Positions 36,022 through 49,500 are shown, numbered from the stretch's first letter. The stretch is DNA of 64,000 bases from Sinorhizobium arboris LMG 14919 (GCF_000427465.1 NZ_ATYB01000008.1:806001-870000); one strand, 5' to 3'. The notes: generated from the letters alone by a model not told the origin. Translations and numbers: made by a program.

Positions 36022-37941
36022 TCAAAGCACATCGATGCGGGCAGCCGCATAAGCGGGCAGGTCGAGCCTGTCGCCTTGGTGCGCTTTCGCCTCCGGTTCT
36101 TTCGCGCCATCGCGCAACCAGGTCTCGTCGACAAGCGTAAGCCTGCGCGCGCCAACCTCGGAAAGCGTCACCCGTTGCGGATCGGGTGTGAGATTCGCAA
36201 GCAGCAAGGTGGTCGTTCCGTTCAATGTCGAACCAAGCCCGACAACGCGCTCGGGCGCGGATGTTTCAACCGCGATCCGTGCGCCGTCAGAAAGCTGCGT
36301 GAGCCAGTGCAGCACATGAAACAACGGTCTCGTCCGACCGGCTCCGACCGGCTCCCCGGCGCCGGCGATCAGTCCGAATGATCCGGCGAGCGTCGAAAGC
36401 GTCAGTAGCTCGGGCTCCGCATCGGCGACCGCCGCGGCGTAGGCAAGCGTCCACGCCGCTCCGAAGAGAGCGTTATGTCGCGGGTCCTTCGCCGCCATGG
36501 CGATCCGTTTGCCTAACCGATTGTCCTTCGTCGCATTGCCATAGGGGTTCTGGCGCATGGCGATCGTGGAAGGACCGATGCGATAGGGCTTCGCGCCGTA
36601 AATGGCGCGAACGGACCGGGTTACGTCCCGGAGTGCCTCGAAGGTCTGCATCACGCTTATGTCGTCGGCGGCATGGACGATCGGATTGGTGCAGTGGGTG
36701 ACGTAGGAAAGCCCTTCGGCGGGCACGCGCTTGCGGTTGAGTTCGGTGAAATAGCTGAACATGCCGCCGCCGATCGGCACGCCCGGAAATGCCTTCCGAG
36801 CGGCCGCATAGACTTGTTCGAGCGGCGGGCATTCCGGCCAGATGCTGCCGGGCGGGGTCGACTGCCGGTCGACCGATGGGGAGACGGCAAGGCTTGCGAG
36901 CGTGAGGCCGCTTTGGCGCACCAGCTGCGCGATCTCGCCGAGTTCCTCTTCCAAGGGCCGCCTGCACGGAACGAAACATTCGAGCATCACCACGCAGCCC
37001 GCCGTATCCGCCACCTCCCGGAAATGGCGAAGAGCGGCCGTACCGTGACCGGCGTCCGGGTCGAAGTGACAGACGAGATGCCGTGCGCCCAGCTGCTTCA
37101 GAAGACCCGCATGGTGCCGCTCTTCGGCTGCAGTGTCGGGCCGCAGACCGACGCCGATCTGGGGTAATCGCCCGGCGTCGCGCCTGAGTGAGAGACGGAT
37201 CTCTTCCTGCCCTCGCTCTTCCGCTCCAGGCGCCTCCCCCGCCGTGCGGATCGAAAGCGTCACGCTCTGCTGTACCGTCTCTCCCGCCTTCATTAGATAG
37301 GGCCAGGGCAGTTCCAGCGGGCGAACGTAGGTCTTGTAGGAGCCGTCGGTCCAGTTCCGCTGATCCTCCATCTCGAACACGTCGCCGGCGAAGCGGCACT
37401 CGGCCCTGATGCCGGACGAAACGTCGTGCGTGATCGCCGCGATCTCCTTGAATGGCTGCCAGGGCTCGATGAGTTCAGGAAAGACGGACTGTTCAACCGT
37501 GCCGTCTCCATGCTCCACATCGACGGGCCGCCCGGCCAGATCGGCGATCGGATGCAGGACTGCGAAGCCGGCGCGCGCCGTTTCGAAATCGCGGTCCGGC
37601 GTGAAGCACGCGTCGAAGGCGAGGCGATCGGGCGTCAGGTCAATGGTTGCGCTGCAAACGAGGAGAGCCCCATCCGGCGACCGGAACCGGGCTGAATAAC
37701 GAATGGTCGTTCCCGTGTGGCCATCTTCGACGGTCAGATCGCCGATTGTCGCCTCGCAGGTGCCCCAATCCCGGTCACGAACGAGAAAGGAGATGGCCCT
37801 GAGCACTTCTTTCCCGGCAAAGCGGATGCCGCGCAGATTGCCGCCCACGACCTCGGCGCTCAAGCGGCCTGCCTCGATCCTGCGCGTCTCCGGCTCCTTC
37901 TCGTCGGTGCCGCAGAGGAGAAAGGCACGAGAAACCATCAT
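36022..37941 (-). CDS. apnL: Probable D-apionate lactonase
   Basis: The 639-residue cytoplasmic protein has no familiar domain name but matches in my recall the large ApnL family, and its neighbours fit: the gene overlaps apsD by 4 bases (37938-37941). Visible features include a beta-rich N-terminal half (EVVGGNLRGIRFAGKEVLRAI, FRSPDGALLVCSATIDL), a TIM-barrel-like middle (GVGLRPDTAAEERHHAGLL, SYVTHCTNPIVHAADD) and a C-terminal beta domain. The role proposed is opening D-apionolactone to D-apionate after ApsD. If the identification is wrong, it is an uncharacterised glycosidase-like protein of a sugar operon. Confidence 0.65.
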   Translation of the reverse strand: MMVSRAFLLCGTDEKEPETRRIEAGRLSAEVVGGNLRGIRFAGKEVLRAISFLVRDRDWGTCEATIGDLTVEDGHTGTTIRYSARFRSPDGALLVCSATIDLTPDRLAFDACFTPDRDFETARAGFAVLHPIADLAGRPVDVEHGDGTVEQSVFPELIEPWQPFKEIAAITHDVSSGIRAECRFAGDVFEMEDQRNWTDGSYKTYVRPLELPWPYLMKAGETVQQSVTLSIRTAGEAPGAEERGQEEIRLSLRRDAGRLPQIGVGLRPDTAAEERHHAGLLKQLGARHLVCHFDPDAGHGTAALRHFREVADTAGCVVMLECFVPCRRPLEEELGEIAQLVRQSGLTLASLAVSPSVDRQSTPPGSIWPECPPLEQVYAAARKAFPGVPIGGGMFSYFTELNRKRVPAEGLSYVTHCTNPIVHAADDISVMQTFEALRDVTRSVRAIYGAKPYRIGPSTIAMRQNPYGNATKDNRLGKRIAMAAKDPRHNALFGAAWTLAYAAAVADAEPELLTLSTLAGSFGLIAGAGEPVGAGRTRPLFHVLHWLTQLSDGARIAVETSAPERVVGLGSTLNGTTTLLLANLTPDPQRVTLSEVGARRLTLVDETWLRDGAKEPEAKAHQGDRLDLPAYAAARIDVL

Positions 37942-38972
37942 CCGAGAACCTCCGCCAGTGAAACGGTCCGGCTCTCGGCCGCGCTCAGATAGGAGGCCTC
38001 CACAAGCGCGAAGGTCTGGAGATTGTCGCGGCCGGACGTATCGGGCTCGCGCCCGGACTGCAAGGTTTCGACCCAATGCTGCTGGATAAGCGCAACGCTT
38101 TCCTGAATGTTGTGCCAGGGAGGCGACGCCCAGGAGAGGACGGGCGGCTCCACATTCGTCAGCGCCGTCCCGCCCTTCGAGTGCACCGCAAGGCGATAGC
38201 CCTGCGTTAGCCGCAGGGTGCCCTCGCTCCCGTCCACCTCGATGAGAGTTTCGGGAAAGGGCTCGACCGGCAACCTGGTCGCGTAACTGCAGTCGACGAT
38301 CGAGGTGATCCCTCCGTCATGGTCCAGGAGCATCGTCGCGACATCCTCGCCGGCAATCGCCGGATTGACCCGGCGTGTGCGCGCGGTCACCGCCGTTGCG
38401 TCGCCGAAGATGTAGCGTGCGACGTCGAGCGCATGAATGCCGAGATCTTCGATGATGAAGCGCTTGCCCGTGGCGAGATAGGGTTGGCCGGAAAAGACGT
38501 CATAGCCGGACCGGAAGCTTACCCGTCCCCAGAACACATCGCCGATCGCGCCGCTGTCGATCGCCGTCTTTACCGCCCTTATCGGCGACTGCCAGCGGAA
38601 ATTCTCGTGGACCATGAACGGCACGCCTGATTTCGCGCAGGCGGAGACCATTGCCTTGGCGTCTTCCATGGTGGGCGCGATCGGCTTCTGGCAGATCGTC
38701 GCGATCCCGTGTCGCGCGGCCATTTCCACCAACGCCCGGTGGCTTCCGGCCGTCGTGGCGATGTCGACGAAATCGAAGCCGCCATCGGCAAAAAGATCTT
38801 CGGCCGAGGTGTAGCGCCGCTGAATGCCGAACGCGTCGCCGACCGCCTTCAGCCGCTCCGGATCGCGATCGCAGATGGCAACGATGCGCGCCCCTTCGGC
38901 GTCGCGCCAGCCATGCATCTGGTTGACCGCGAAGAAACCGCAGCCGATCAGCGCGCCTTTGAGATCACTCAT
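37938..38972 (-). CDS. apsD: Gfo/Idh/MocA oxidoreductase, probable D-apiose dehydrogenase
   Basis: The 344-residue enzyme starts with a Rossmann fold (LKGALIGCGFFAVNQMHGW), carries the family catalytic lysine in CQKPIAPTMED and the DLGIHALDVARYIFGD motif. It would oxidise D-apiose to D-apionolactone with NAD. ATG 38972 follows AGAGGG. It sits between the ribose-type permease gene and apnL, the arrangement described for D-apiose catabolism. Without the context it would be annotated only as a sugar dehydrogenase. Confidence 0.7.
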   Translation of the reverse strand: MSDLKGALIGCGFFAVNQMHGWRDAEGARIVAICDRDPERLKAVGDAFGIQRRYTSAEDLFADGGFDFVDIATTAGSHRALVEMAARHGIATICQKPIAPTMEDAKAMVSACAKSGVPFMVHENFRWQSPIRAVKTAIDSGAIGDVFWGRVSFRSGYDVFSGQPYLATGKRFIIEDLGIHALDVARYIFGDATAVTARTRRVNPAIAGEDVATMLLDHDGGITSIVDCSYATRLPVEPFPETLIEVDGSEGTLRLTQGYRLAVHSKGGTALTNVEPPVLSWASPPWHNIQESVALIQQHWVETLQSGREPDTSGRDNLQTFALVEASYLSAAESRTVSLAEVLG

Positions 38973-39011
38973 GCGGTCGCCCTCTAAGCTCAAAGTGCCC
39001 CTCCCCAATCC

Positions 39012-40078
39012 TCACCCCTTTTTCGCAAGCTGCATCAGCGTGACCTGCTGCTGCAGTCGGCGTTGCGCCTGATCCACGACGACGGCGACGATAATCACGA
39101 TCCCCTTGATGACCATCTGCCAGAAAGAGGAAATGCCCATCATGACGAGACCGTCAGAAAGGATGCCGATAACGAAGGCGCCGATAATGGTGCCGCCGAT
39201 CGTCCCGCGGCCACCGGACATCGACGTGCCTCCGAGAACCGCTGCGGCGATGGCATTCAGCTCGAAGGAATTGCCCGTCGCCGGGTGTGAGGCCATCAGC
39301 TCCGACGAGATGACCAGGCCGACAATCGCGGCGCAGAAGCCGGAGAACATGTAAACGAACATCTTCACCCGATCGACCCGGATACCGGACATGCGGGCGG
39401 CGCGCTCGTTGCCGCCGACGGCGAAGATGTGCCGGCCGATCGGCGTGTACCGCGCGACGTAAGCGGCGGCGAGCGCCACGACGATGAGGATCCAGATCGA
39501 AACCGGCAGTCCGAGAAGCCGGCCGGAGCCGAGGAAGGCGAACCCCGTGGTCGCGAGCTCCGGCTTGCCGACGAGGTTGGGAAAGGTCTGGCCGCCCGAA
39601 GAGAGCAGCGCAAAGCCCCGCGCGACATAGAGCGTGCCGAGCGTGGCGATGAAGGGTGCGACGTTGAGCTTGGTGATCAGCAATCCGTTGACCGCACCGA
39701 TGACGATGCCGACGGCGAGCGTGATGAGGCAGACCTCGACGACGTTGAAATAGACCGTGTAGCCGAACTGCAGGTCGATGCCATTGAGGATGAGTCCGCC
39801 GGCGACCATGCCGCAGAGCCCGACGATCGAACCGACGGAAAGATCGATGCCGCCGGTTATGATGACGAAGGTCATGCCCATGGCCAGAAAGGCATTCAGC
39901 GCCACGTGCTTCGACATCAGGATGATATTCGCAGTCGAAAGAAAGTTCGGTGCGAAAACCGAGAAGAAGGCGATCACCGCGAAGAGGGCGATGAACGTTC
40001 TGAGTTTCATCAATGTGAGCAGCACCGAGCCGCTCGCGGCGTCCGTGGCGTCGGTGGTCGTCGTTGCCGTCGTCGTCA

Positions 40079-40079
<1 letters not shown>
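39012..40079 (-). CDS. Sugar ABC transporter permease, RbsC type
   Basis: The 355-residue inner-membrane protein has eight to ten hydrophobic segments and RbsC hallmarks: VIITGGIDLSVGSIVGL, the AVGGNERAARMSGI loop that contacts the ATPase, and AAVLGGTSMSGGRGTIGGTIIGA. Its ATG at 40079 overlaps the stop of the ATPase gene by one base (TGATG). It transports the sugar captured by the binding protein at 42480, probably D-apiose. Confidence 0.92.
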
Positions 40080-41625
<1,546 letters not shown>

Positions 41626-41629
<4 letters not shown>

Positions 41630-42270
41630 CCGCCCACCGTCAGCTGAGCCGGAACGAACATCGGCAATTGCCCCTTGGCGGGCAGCGGATAGGCGCCGAG
41701 AGCGTCGAGCTTCTTGCCGACGAGCCCATCTCGGGACAGCTTTTCCAGCACCAGCCCGTTGATATGCGTGTTGAAGGCCTTGCCGAATTGCGCCCATTCG
41801 ATCTGGTTCTTGAATTCGTTGAAGTTGACGAAGTCGAGACTGTCACGGATCGCCGTACCGCGGATCGCCGGGCCGATCTGCACGCGCGCATCCGCCTTGC
41901 CGTCGTCGTTTGCATCGACCTCGACATAGGCCGAACGCGACTTCGTCTCGGCTGTAACGATGGTGCCGGAAAGACGCGCCGCAAAGGTCCAAGGGGCGCT
42001 CCCCTGCTTTTCCTTGTGGCCGTATCTGGCACCCGCCGCCTGCGGATCGCTCTGAGCAAGAGCCGCGACCTCGGTGAATGGACCGGCCTTTTTGTCGAGA
42101 TAGGGAAGCACCTTGGCGTCCCAGATCTCGGCGACCATGCGATCGGGATTGAAGCCGCCCGATGCAGCCTCCGCGGCCTCTTGGGCAGTCGGCGTCTTGA
42201 TGATCTTGCAGCCCGAGAGTGCCATCACGCCCGCAGCCACAAGCGTGGCCGCGACCTTAAACTTCGGCAT
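41626..42270 (-). CDS. DUF2291 periplasmic lipoprotein
   Basis: The 214-residue protein has a lipoprotein signal (AATLVAAGVMALSGC, lipobox Cys at 21) and the DUF2291 body (AEIWDAKVLPYLDKKAG and the SRSAYVEVDANDDGKADARVQ strand). DUF2291 genes are common members of ribose-type ABC operons in alphaproteobacteria; the function is not established. GGAG precedes ATG 42270. The DNA between this gene and the binding-protein gene holds a repeat-derived hairpin. Confidence 0.82.
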
Positions 42271-42383
42271 CGAAATTCACTCCATGACAGACGCGCAGCG
42301 TATCCGCCGCCTGCCTAAGCATCGGCCCGAAATCGAATCGACTTTCGGAAAGCACGAGGCGTAGGTCCTGATAAGTTGCGACG

Positions 42384-42422
42384 CGGGATGCGGGCGGAAA
42401 CCGCACGCTTTTCCCCATCCCG
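42384..42422. repeat. Repeat-derived hairpin in the binding-protein 3' region
   Basis: CGGGATG (42384-42390) pairs with CATCCCG (42416-42422), with a nested GGAAA/TTTCC pair inside. The sequence belongs to the familiar rhizobial palindromes with a GGGATG...CATCCC frame, related to the start of the 59936 element. It lies 58 bases past the binding-protein stop in the direction of transcription, as do the hairpins of the other three transporters. Confidence 0.55.
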
Positions 42423-42479
42423 CCGTAGAGCAGGTGCGGACGGTTGCCGCCCGCTCCCGCTCCAACTCTTTGGAACCGA

Positions 42480-43487
<1,008 letters not shown>

Positions 43488-44315
43488 TCAGGTGATGCGC
43501 CGGATGCTGTCGGCGATCTCCTGCGGCTCGAAGACGCGTTTCCAGTCTTCGCGCATGAGCATCGGCTTGCCGAATTCGATGGCTTTGTTGCAGGCGTCGG
43601 AAAAGACGCCGGGCGTCTCCTCGAAGATCACCGCGCCAAGTACGTTCATGTGGCCGAGCAGGAAGTCGCGCGCTGCTTCTCGCGGCACGCCACGCTTGAC
43701 GCACTCCTCCATGGCCTCGCGCATGACGACCAGCAGCGAGGCGCAGACCGTTTCCGAAAGGCCGGGCTCCAGGAGTGCGATCTGCTCGACCGTCACCCGA
43801 TGCGAGCGCATCACCGGCGCCCAGATGACCTTGGCGATCTCCTCGCCGAGCACATAGGCCTCTTCCGGCCCCTGCATCAGCGCGGACACGATATGCTGCC
43901 TGGCGGCGACGCCGCCGAAGAAATCGCGCTTGGCCGCCGGGTCCGTCTCGTCGTTGAAGATCGGCGGATGGCAGGGATGGGTTACGAAATAGGTTAGGTC
44001 GTCGCGCTCCGGCAGATGACCGGCGAAAGGTGCTGCGGCGTCGAGGACGATGACCATCGTGCCGGGCTTCAGTTTACCCACAATCGCGGACGCGACCTTG
44101 CCGATCGCGGTGTCCGGTACCGCCAGGATGACCACTTCGGCGCCATCGAGCGCCTCATCCGCAGGGACGGTCGAGAGCCCGAGCTCCTCGGACAAGCGCG
44201 CCCTGCCCGCTTCGCTCACTTCGACATGGCGTACGTCGAAACGCGAGCCTTTGAGGTTCTTGGCCAGACGGCAGCCCATCTTCCCGCCGGCGCCGAACAG
44301 GGCAATCGAGGTCAT
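43488..44315 (-). CDS. apnO: Probable D-apionate oxidoisomerase (phosphogluconate-dehydrogenase-like)
   Basis: The 275-residue protein has an N-terminal NAD-binding Rossmann motif (ALFGAGGKMGCRLAKNLKG) and a PGDH-like C-terminal domain with FVTHPCHPPIFNDET. It matches the ApnO family, which converts D-apionate to 3-oxo-isoapionate. ATG 44315 follows GAGGAGA. It heads the sugar operon, with the binding-protein gene 66 bases downstream. The later steps (kinase, RuBisCO-like decarboxylase) are not in the window. Confidence 0.68.
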   Translation of the reverse strand: MTSIALFGAGGKMGCRLAKNLKGSRFDVRHVEVSEAGRARLSEELGLSTVPADEALDGAEVVILAVPDTAIGKVASAIVGKLKPGTMVIVLDAAAPFAGHLPERDDLTYFVTHPCHPPIFNDETDPAAKRDFFGGVAARQHIVSALMQGPEEAYVLGEEIAKVIWAPVMRSHRVTVEQIALLEPGLSETVCASLLVVMREAMEECVKRGVPREAARDFLLGHMNVLGAVIFEETPGVFSDACNKAIEFGKPMLMREDWKRVFEPQEIADSIRRIT

Positions 44316-44438
44316 ATGCATCTCCTCAGCAATCTTCGTCATCCGATTAGCGCAGCTGGTATGATGAGTCAATGAGTATATCAGCGGATGAAGATCATCG
44401 TTCACACGCCGGCCGAGCCGGCAATCGGAGCGTTGCGA

Positions 44439-44467
44439 TTGACAAGTCATCGCTATCGGATTATGAC
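44439..44467 (+). promoter_or_regulatory. Promoter of the tetR-RND operon
   Basis: TTGACA at 44439-44444 and TATGAC at 44462-44467 are separated by 17 bases, close to the consensus for the main sigma factor. The regulator's ATG is 41 bases past the -10 box. Confidence 0.65.
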
Positions 44468-44494
44468 TGACGAAATTCAAAATTCGTCACTCAT
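44463..44494. promoter_or_regulatory. TetR operator dyad overlapping the -10 box
   Basis: ATGACTGACGAA (44463-44474) and TTCGTCACTCAT (44483-44494) are inverted with 11 of 12 positions matching. The left half covers the proposed -10 box, so bound TetR would block the promoter of its own gene and the pump genes that follow. Confidence 0.7.
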
Positions 44495-44508
44495 CATCAG
44501 GAGACAGG

Positions 44509-45117
44509 ATGAGCGATCTCGCAGATAACGCCTTGGATGCCGCCCGGCAGGAAAACGTGACGCGGATTCTTGAGGCCGCCGAGCGGCTGTTCCGCTATTA
44601 CGGCTATGCCAAGACGAACGTCGCCGACATCGCGCGCGAGCTCGATATGTCGCCGGCGAACATCTACCGTTTCTTCGCGTCGAAGACTGAAATCCACCAG
44701 GCCCTTTGCTCGCGGATGCTCGATACAAGCTACCAGCAGGCCTACGACATCGCGCAGCTGCCCCTCAGCGCCTCCGAACGGCTGAGGCGCTACGCGCAAG
44801 GCCAGCACAAGCTGACCGTGGAGACCATGCTCGACGAGCAGAAAGTCCATGAGATGGTCGTCGTCGCGATCGAGCGCGACTGGCACGTCATCGAGAAACA
44901 TATCAGCCGTCTCGACGAACTCCTCGCAGGCATCATTCGCGAAGGAATCGATGCCGGAGAGTTCGCCGATCTGGACCCTGCGGTCGCCGCCAGATGCTTC
45001 GGCGCCAGCGTCGTCACCCTCTGCCATCCGCAGATCGTCGCGCAGTGTCTTGCCAAGGAAAACCGCGCCACACCCGAGCAACTGATCGAGTTCGCGATCC
45101 GGGCGCTGCGGAAATAA
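44509..45117 (+). CDS. TetR-family transcriptional regulator of the RND pump
   Basis: The 202-residue protein has a TetR helix-turn-helix (GYAKTNVADIARELDMSPANIYRFF) and a C-terminal ligand domain with the pattern of AcrR-type efflux regulators. Ribosome site AGGAGACAGG precedes ATG 44509. It lies upstream of and co-directional with the adaptor and RND genes, and divergent from apnO, so it could influence both sides; the dyad at 44463 points to the pump operon. Confidence 0.9.
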   Translation: MSDLADNALDAARQENVTRILEAAERLFRYYGYAKTNVADIARELDMSPANIYRFFASKTEIHQALCSRMLDTSYQQAYDIAQLPLSASERLRRYAQGQHKLTVETMLDEQKVHEMVVVAIERDWHVIEKHISRLDELLAGIIREGIDAGEFADLDPAVAARCFGASVVTLCHPQIVAQCLAKENRATPEQLIEFAIRALRK

Positions 45118-45223
45118 TGCACGTCCTCCCGAAGCGTGGAGCGGCTTTGCGGCAACGACATGCACAAGAACTGCCGCGCCGCCCATGGCAGTCAGGGCAA
45201 GGCGGCCAAGGAGAGTAAGAGCG

Positions 45224-46378
45224 ATGTTTTCACGAAGTGCCCTCAACCGACCGATCGTCGCCCGTCTCCTGACCGCGATCCTGCTCGGTGCCGCTCTCTC
45301 CGGCTGCTCGGAAGAGACGGTCGAGACGAAGGAGATCATCCGCCCGGTCAAGGTCGTGGAGATCGCCGCGACCGGCGAGCCGCGGGAGCTTCATTATTCC
45401 GGTTCGGTCAGAGCGCGCACGGAAATGAACCTCGGTTTTCGCGTGGGCGGCAAGGTCACCGAACGACTCGTCAATATCGGCGACCGGGTCAAGCCGGGTG
45501 ACATTCTCGCCCGCGTCGACGCCACCGACTATCAGCTTGCGGTCAGGAGCGCGGAGGCAAATCTTCTCGCCGCTGAAAAGCAGGTGCAGACGACGGGGCT
45601 TGCGAAACTCCGGGCCGAACAGCTTTTCAGCAAAGCGTTCTCGTCCCAGGCTCAACTCGACCAGGCAAGGCTGCTTTACGATCAGGCGGTCTCGACTCGA
45701 GACGCCGCTGCCTCTTCCCTGGGCCAGGCAAAGAACCAGGTGATCTATACGGACCTCAAGGCCGATCAGAACGGCATCGTCACGGCCGTAAGCGCCGATA
45801 TCGGGCAGGTTGTCGGAACGGGAACACCCGTGCTGACCGTCGCCGTCGACGGCGAGAAGGAAGTCGAAATCGCAGTGCCCGAAATAGACATCGCCGAATT
45901 CAGATCCGGAAAACCGGTCCGGGCACGTTTCTGGTCAAACGACATGCTCGTGCTGGACGGCCATGTGCGCGAAGTCTCCGGCAGTGCCGACCAGCGTTCG
46001 CGCACGTTTGCCGTACGCGTCAGCCTGCCGGACGACGAGCGCGTGCTTCTCGGCATGACGGCGACGATCGAGGCGGCTGCAGCAAGCTCGACGCCGCTCG
46101 TTTCCATTCCCCTGAGCGCGCTGTCGAAAAAGGACGGCCAGAATATCGTCTGGGTTGTCGACCGTGACTTCTCGACCGTGCATGCACGCCCGGTCAAACT
46201 CGCCGATTTCGCCGATAGCGGCGTGCGCGTCGTCGAGGGCCTCGGCGCCGGCGACCTCGTCGTTGCCGCAGGCACACAGTTCATGGCCGAGGATCTGAAG
46301 GTGAGACTGCCGGCGGCCCAACCGCAATCGGCCGAACAGCAGTCCGCCCGCGCGGAAACGCCCGAAATCCTCCGTTAG
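45224..46378 (+). CDS. RND efflux periplasmic adaptor lipoprotein
   Basis: The 384-residue protein is a lipoprotein (LLTAILLGAALSGC, lipid-modified Cys near residue 29) with the membrane-fusion layout: lipoyl half-domains, a short coiled-coil hairpin (about residues 105-165) and a beta-barrel. ATG 45224 follows GGAGAG. It partners the RND pump 126 bases downstream. Its stop TAG is the start of the TAGAGCG repeat at 46376. Confidence 0.9.
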   Translation: MFSRSALNRPIVARLLTAILLGAALSGCSEETVETKEIIRPVKVVEIAATGEPRELHYSGSVRARTEMNLGFRVGGKVTERLVNIGDRVKPGDILARVDATDYQLAVRSAEANLLAAEKQVQTTGLAKLRAEQLFSKAFSSQAQLDQARLLYDQAVSTRDAAASSLGQAKNQVIYTDLKADQNGIVTAVSADIGQVVGTGTPVLTVAVDGEKEVEIAVPEIDIAEFRSGKPVRARFWSNDMLVLDGHVREVSGSADQRSRTFAVRVSLPDDERVLLGMTATIEAAAASSTPLVSIPLSALSKKDGQNIVWVVDRDFSTVHARPVKLADFADSGVRVVEGLGAGDLVVAAGTQFMAEDLKVRLPAAQPQSAEQQSARAETPEILR

Positions 46379-46473
46379 AGCGCCTCTTCGTCGAAACAGA
46401 GAAACGCACTAACACCTTGAAACTATGCACTTCCGAACGGAAAACCGGCACCCCGCTTTCCTGGAAGTGCTCA
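46377..46473. repeat. TAGAGCG-type rhizobial repeat, copy 2
   Basis: It begins TAGAGCG at 46376, includes TCGAAACAGAGAAACGC, and has a second part with GCACTTCCGAACGGAAAACCGG and CTTTCCTGGAAGTGCTC. GAGCAC-like ends and the internal TTTCC/GGAAA complementarity allow a fold-back. The copy separates the adaptor and RND genes within one operon. Confidence 0.65.
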
Positions 46474-46503
46474 ACCACCCACCGATAGAACGGGACGACG
46501 ATC

Positions 46504-49500
46504 ATGCATGCCTCCACCGGCGATAAGAAACCGTTCAATCTTTCGCGCTGGGCGATCGGGCATCCGAGCATCGCGCGGTTCCTCCTGGCGCTGATCATCG
46601 TCACGGGCGCGCTCGGGCTGTTGCGCATGGGGCAACGCGAGGATCCGGAATTCACGTTCCGCGTCATGGTGGTGCAGGCCGTATGGCCCGGGGCATCCAT
46701 CCAGGAAATGGAAGACCAGGTCGTCAACAAGATCGAGCGCAAGCTGCAGGAAACGCCGCATCTCGATTTCGTCCGCTCCTATACGCGCGCCGGCAGCGCC
46801 ATCATCACCGTCCAGATCGAGGGCGACACCAACGCAGACGAGGTCGCCGACACGTTCTACCAGGTGCGCAAGAAGGTGGGCGACATCGCCAACGAACTCC
46901 CCGACGGCGTGCTGGGCCCCTATTTTAACGACGAGTTCGGCGACACCTTCATCACGCTGCATTCGATCAGCGGCGACGGCTACAGCTATCCGGAACTCAA
47001 GCGCTTCGCGGTCGAAGGCCGCGACATGCTGCTGACGACATCAGGCGTCGAGAAGGTGGTAATCCTCGGGGACCAGCCCGAGAGAATCTATATTGACGTT
47101 TCTTCCAAGACACTCGCAGAGAGCGGCCTGACATTCAACGACCTGCGCAATGCGGTCGCGGGCCAGAACAATGTCGATTATGCGGGCTCGGTCGACACGG
47201 GTGCGCGCTCGGTACGCATCTCCGTCGAAGGAGGTGTCACCAAGGTCGACGACATAAATGAGCTGCGGCTGAGGGCGGGTGACCGGACCATCCGCCTCGG
47301 CGACATTGCGACGGTGACGTCCGGGCTGGAAGATCCCTATTCGCGGAAATTCCGTTTCAACGGCCACGACAGCGTTCAGATCGGCGTCGTCATGGCCAAG
47401 GGCTTCAACGTCACCGATGTCGGCAAGGCTGTCGACGCTACCTATGAACGTTTCGAGTCCGCGCTCCCCTACGGCGTATCGGTCGATCAGGTCTCCAATC
47501 AGCCGGAGGTCGTCACTGAAGCGATCAGCGAGTTCAGTCACGCGCTCGTCGAGGCGCTGATCATCGTCCTCGTCGTCTCTTTCCTGTCGATCGGCTGGCG
47601 CTCCGGTCTCGTGATCGCGATCGCCATTCCGCTCGTGCTCGCAGCCACCTTTGCCATCATGTACGAACTCGGGATCGACCTGCAGCGCATCTCGCTTGGG
47701 GCGCTGATCATCGCGCTGGGCCTTCTTGTCGACGACGCGATGATCGTGGTCGAGATGATGGAACGGAAACTCGAAGAGGGGCTGGAAAAGATCGATGCCG
47801 CGAGCTTCGCCTATTCCTCGACCGCCTTTCCCATGCTCACCGGCACTCTGATCACCACCGCCGGCTTTATCCCTGTCGGCTTCGCGGAATCGACTGCTGG
47901 CGAGTATGTCCGCTCGCTCTTCTACGTCGTCGGCATCGCCCTGGTGGTCTCCTGGTTCGTGGCAGTCTATTTCACTCCCTGGCTCGGCTACATGATCCTG
48001 AAGCAGCGCCACCACGCCGGCACTCATCACGACGTTTTCGATACGCGCTTCTATCGCCGCCTGAGGACGACCGTCAGCTGGGCAGTGCGCCACCGCATCG
48101 TCGTGCTCCTGTTGACGCTCGCCATCTTCGCGGCCAGCCTCTGGGCATTCCAGTTCATTCCGAAGAATTTCTTCCCGCAATCCTCGCGGCCGGAAATCCT
48201 CGTCGATCTCTGGCTGCCTGAGGGAACGAGCATCAAGGAGGTCGAAAAACAGGCGAAGGCGCTCGAGGAGCGCATGATGGATGATGAGGACAAGCGCTTC
48301 ATCGCCACCTATATCGGCGAAGGCGCGCCGCGCTTCTTCCTGCCGCTCGATCAGCAGCTTCGCAACCCCAACTTCGCGCAGCTCCTCGTCATGGCGAAGG
48401 ACGAGCCAGCCCGCGAGCGGCTGATCGCCAAGCTACGCACGATTCTTGCCGAGGACTTCCCATCAATCCGCAGCAAGGTGGACCGATTGTTCCTGGGCCC
48501 GCCGACTGGCTGGCCGGTGCAGATGCGAGTGATGGGACCCGACCGCGAAGTGGTACGCCGCATCGCCGACCAGGTAAGGGCGAAATTCCAGGAAAACCCG
48601 CTGCTTGGCGCCGTGCATGACGACTGGCTGGAGCCTGTGCCCGCGATGAAGCTGGTGATCGACCAGGACCGCGCCCGCGCCCTCGGCATCACTTCGCAGC
48701 GCATCCGCCAGATGCTGCAGGCGGCAATGTCCGGCGTGCCCCTCGGCAGCTTCCGCGACGGCGAAGAAACGGTCTCGATCGTGGCGCGGGAACCCGCCGG
48801 CACCCGTCAGCTGCTCTCTGCCGTCCAGTCGGTCTATGTGCCCACCGATGTCGGTGGGTTCGTCCCCGTCTCGCAGGTCGCCAAGGTCGTGCCGGTCATC
48901 GAACAGGGTATCGAGTGGCGGCGGGACCGGCTTCCCACGATCACCGTCCGCGGGACGCTGCCCGACGGCGTGCAGCCGAACGATGTGACCATGAAGCTCT
49001 TCGACGAGCTCAAGGGGCTGAGGGACGGCCTGGCACCCGGCTACAAGGTGGAGATCCAGGGCGGTGCCGAAGATAGCGCCGAGAGCCAGGCCTCGATCGC
49101 CGCCAAGGCGCCGATCATGCTGGTGGTGATCGTCATCCTCCTGATGGCGCAACTCCAGCACTTCGGCAAGGCGATGCTGGTGCTCGCGACCGGTCCGCTC
49201 GGGATCATCGGTGCGGCGGCGGCGCTGCTCGTCAGCGGTGCACCCTTCGGTTTCGTCGCCATCCTGGGCGTCATCGCGCTGCTCGGCATCATCATCCGCA
49301 ACTCTATCATTCTGGTGGACCAGATCGATCAGGACATCGCCGCCGGGATGGAGCGCCGCGAGGCGATCGTCGGTGCGGCCGTGCGCCGCTTCCGACCGAT
49401 CATGCTGACGGCGCTCACCGCGGTGCTGGCTCTGATCCCGATCTCCCGCGGCGTATTCTGGGGACCGCTCGCCTATGCGATGATGGGCGGCATCCTGGTC

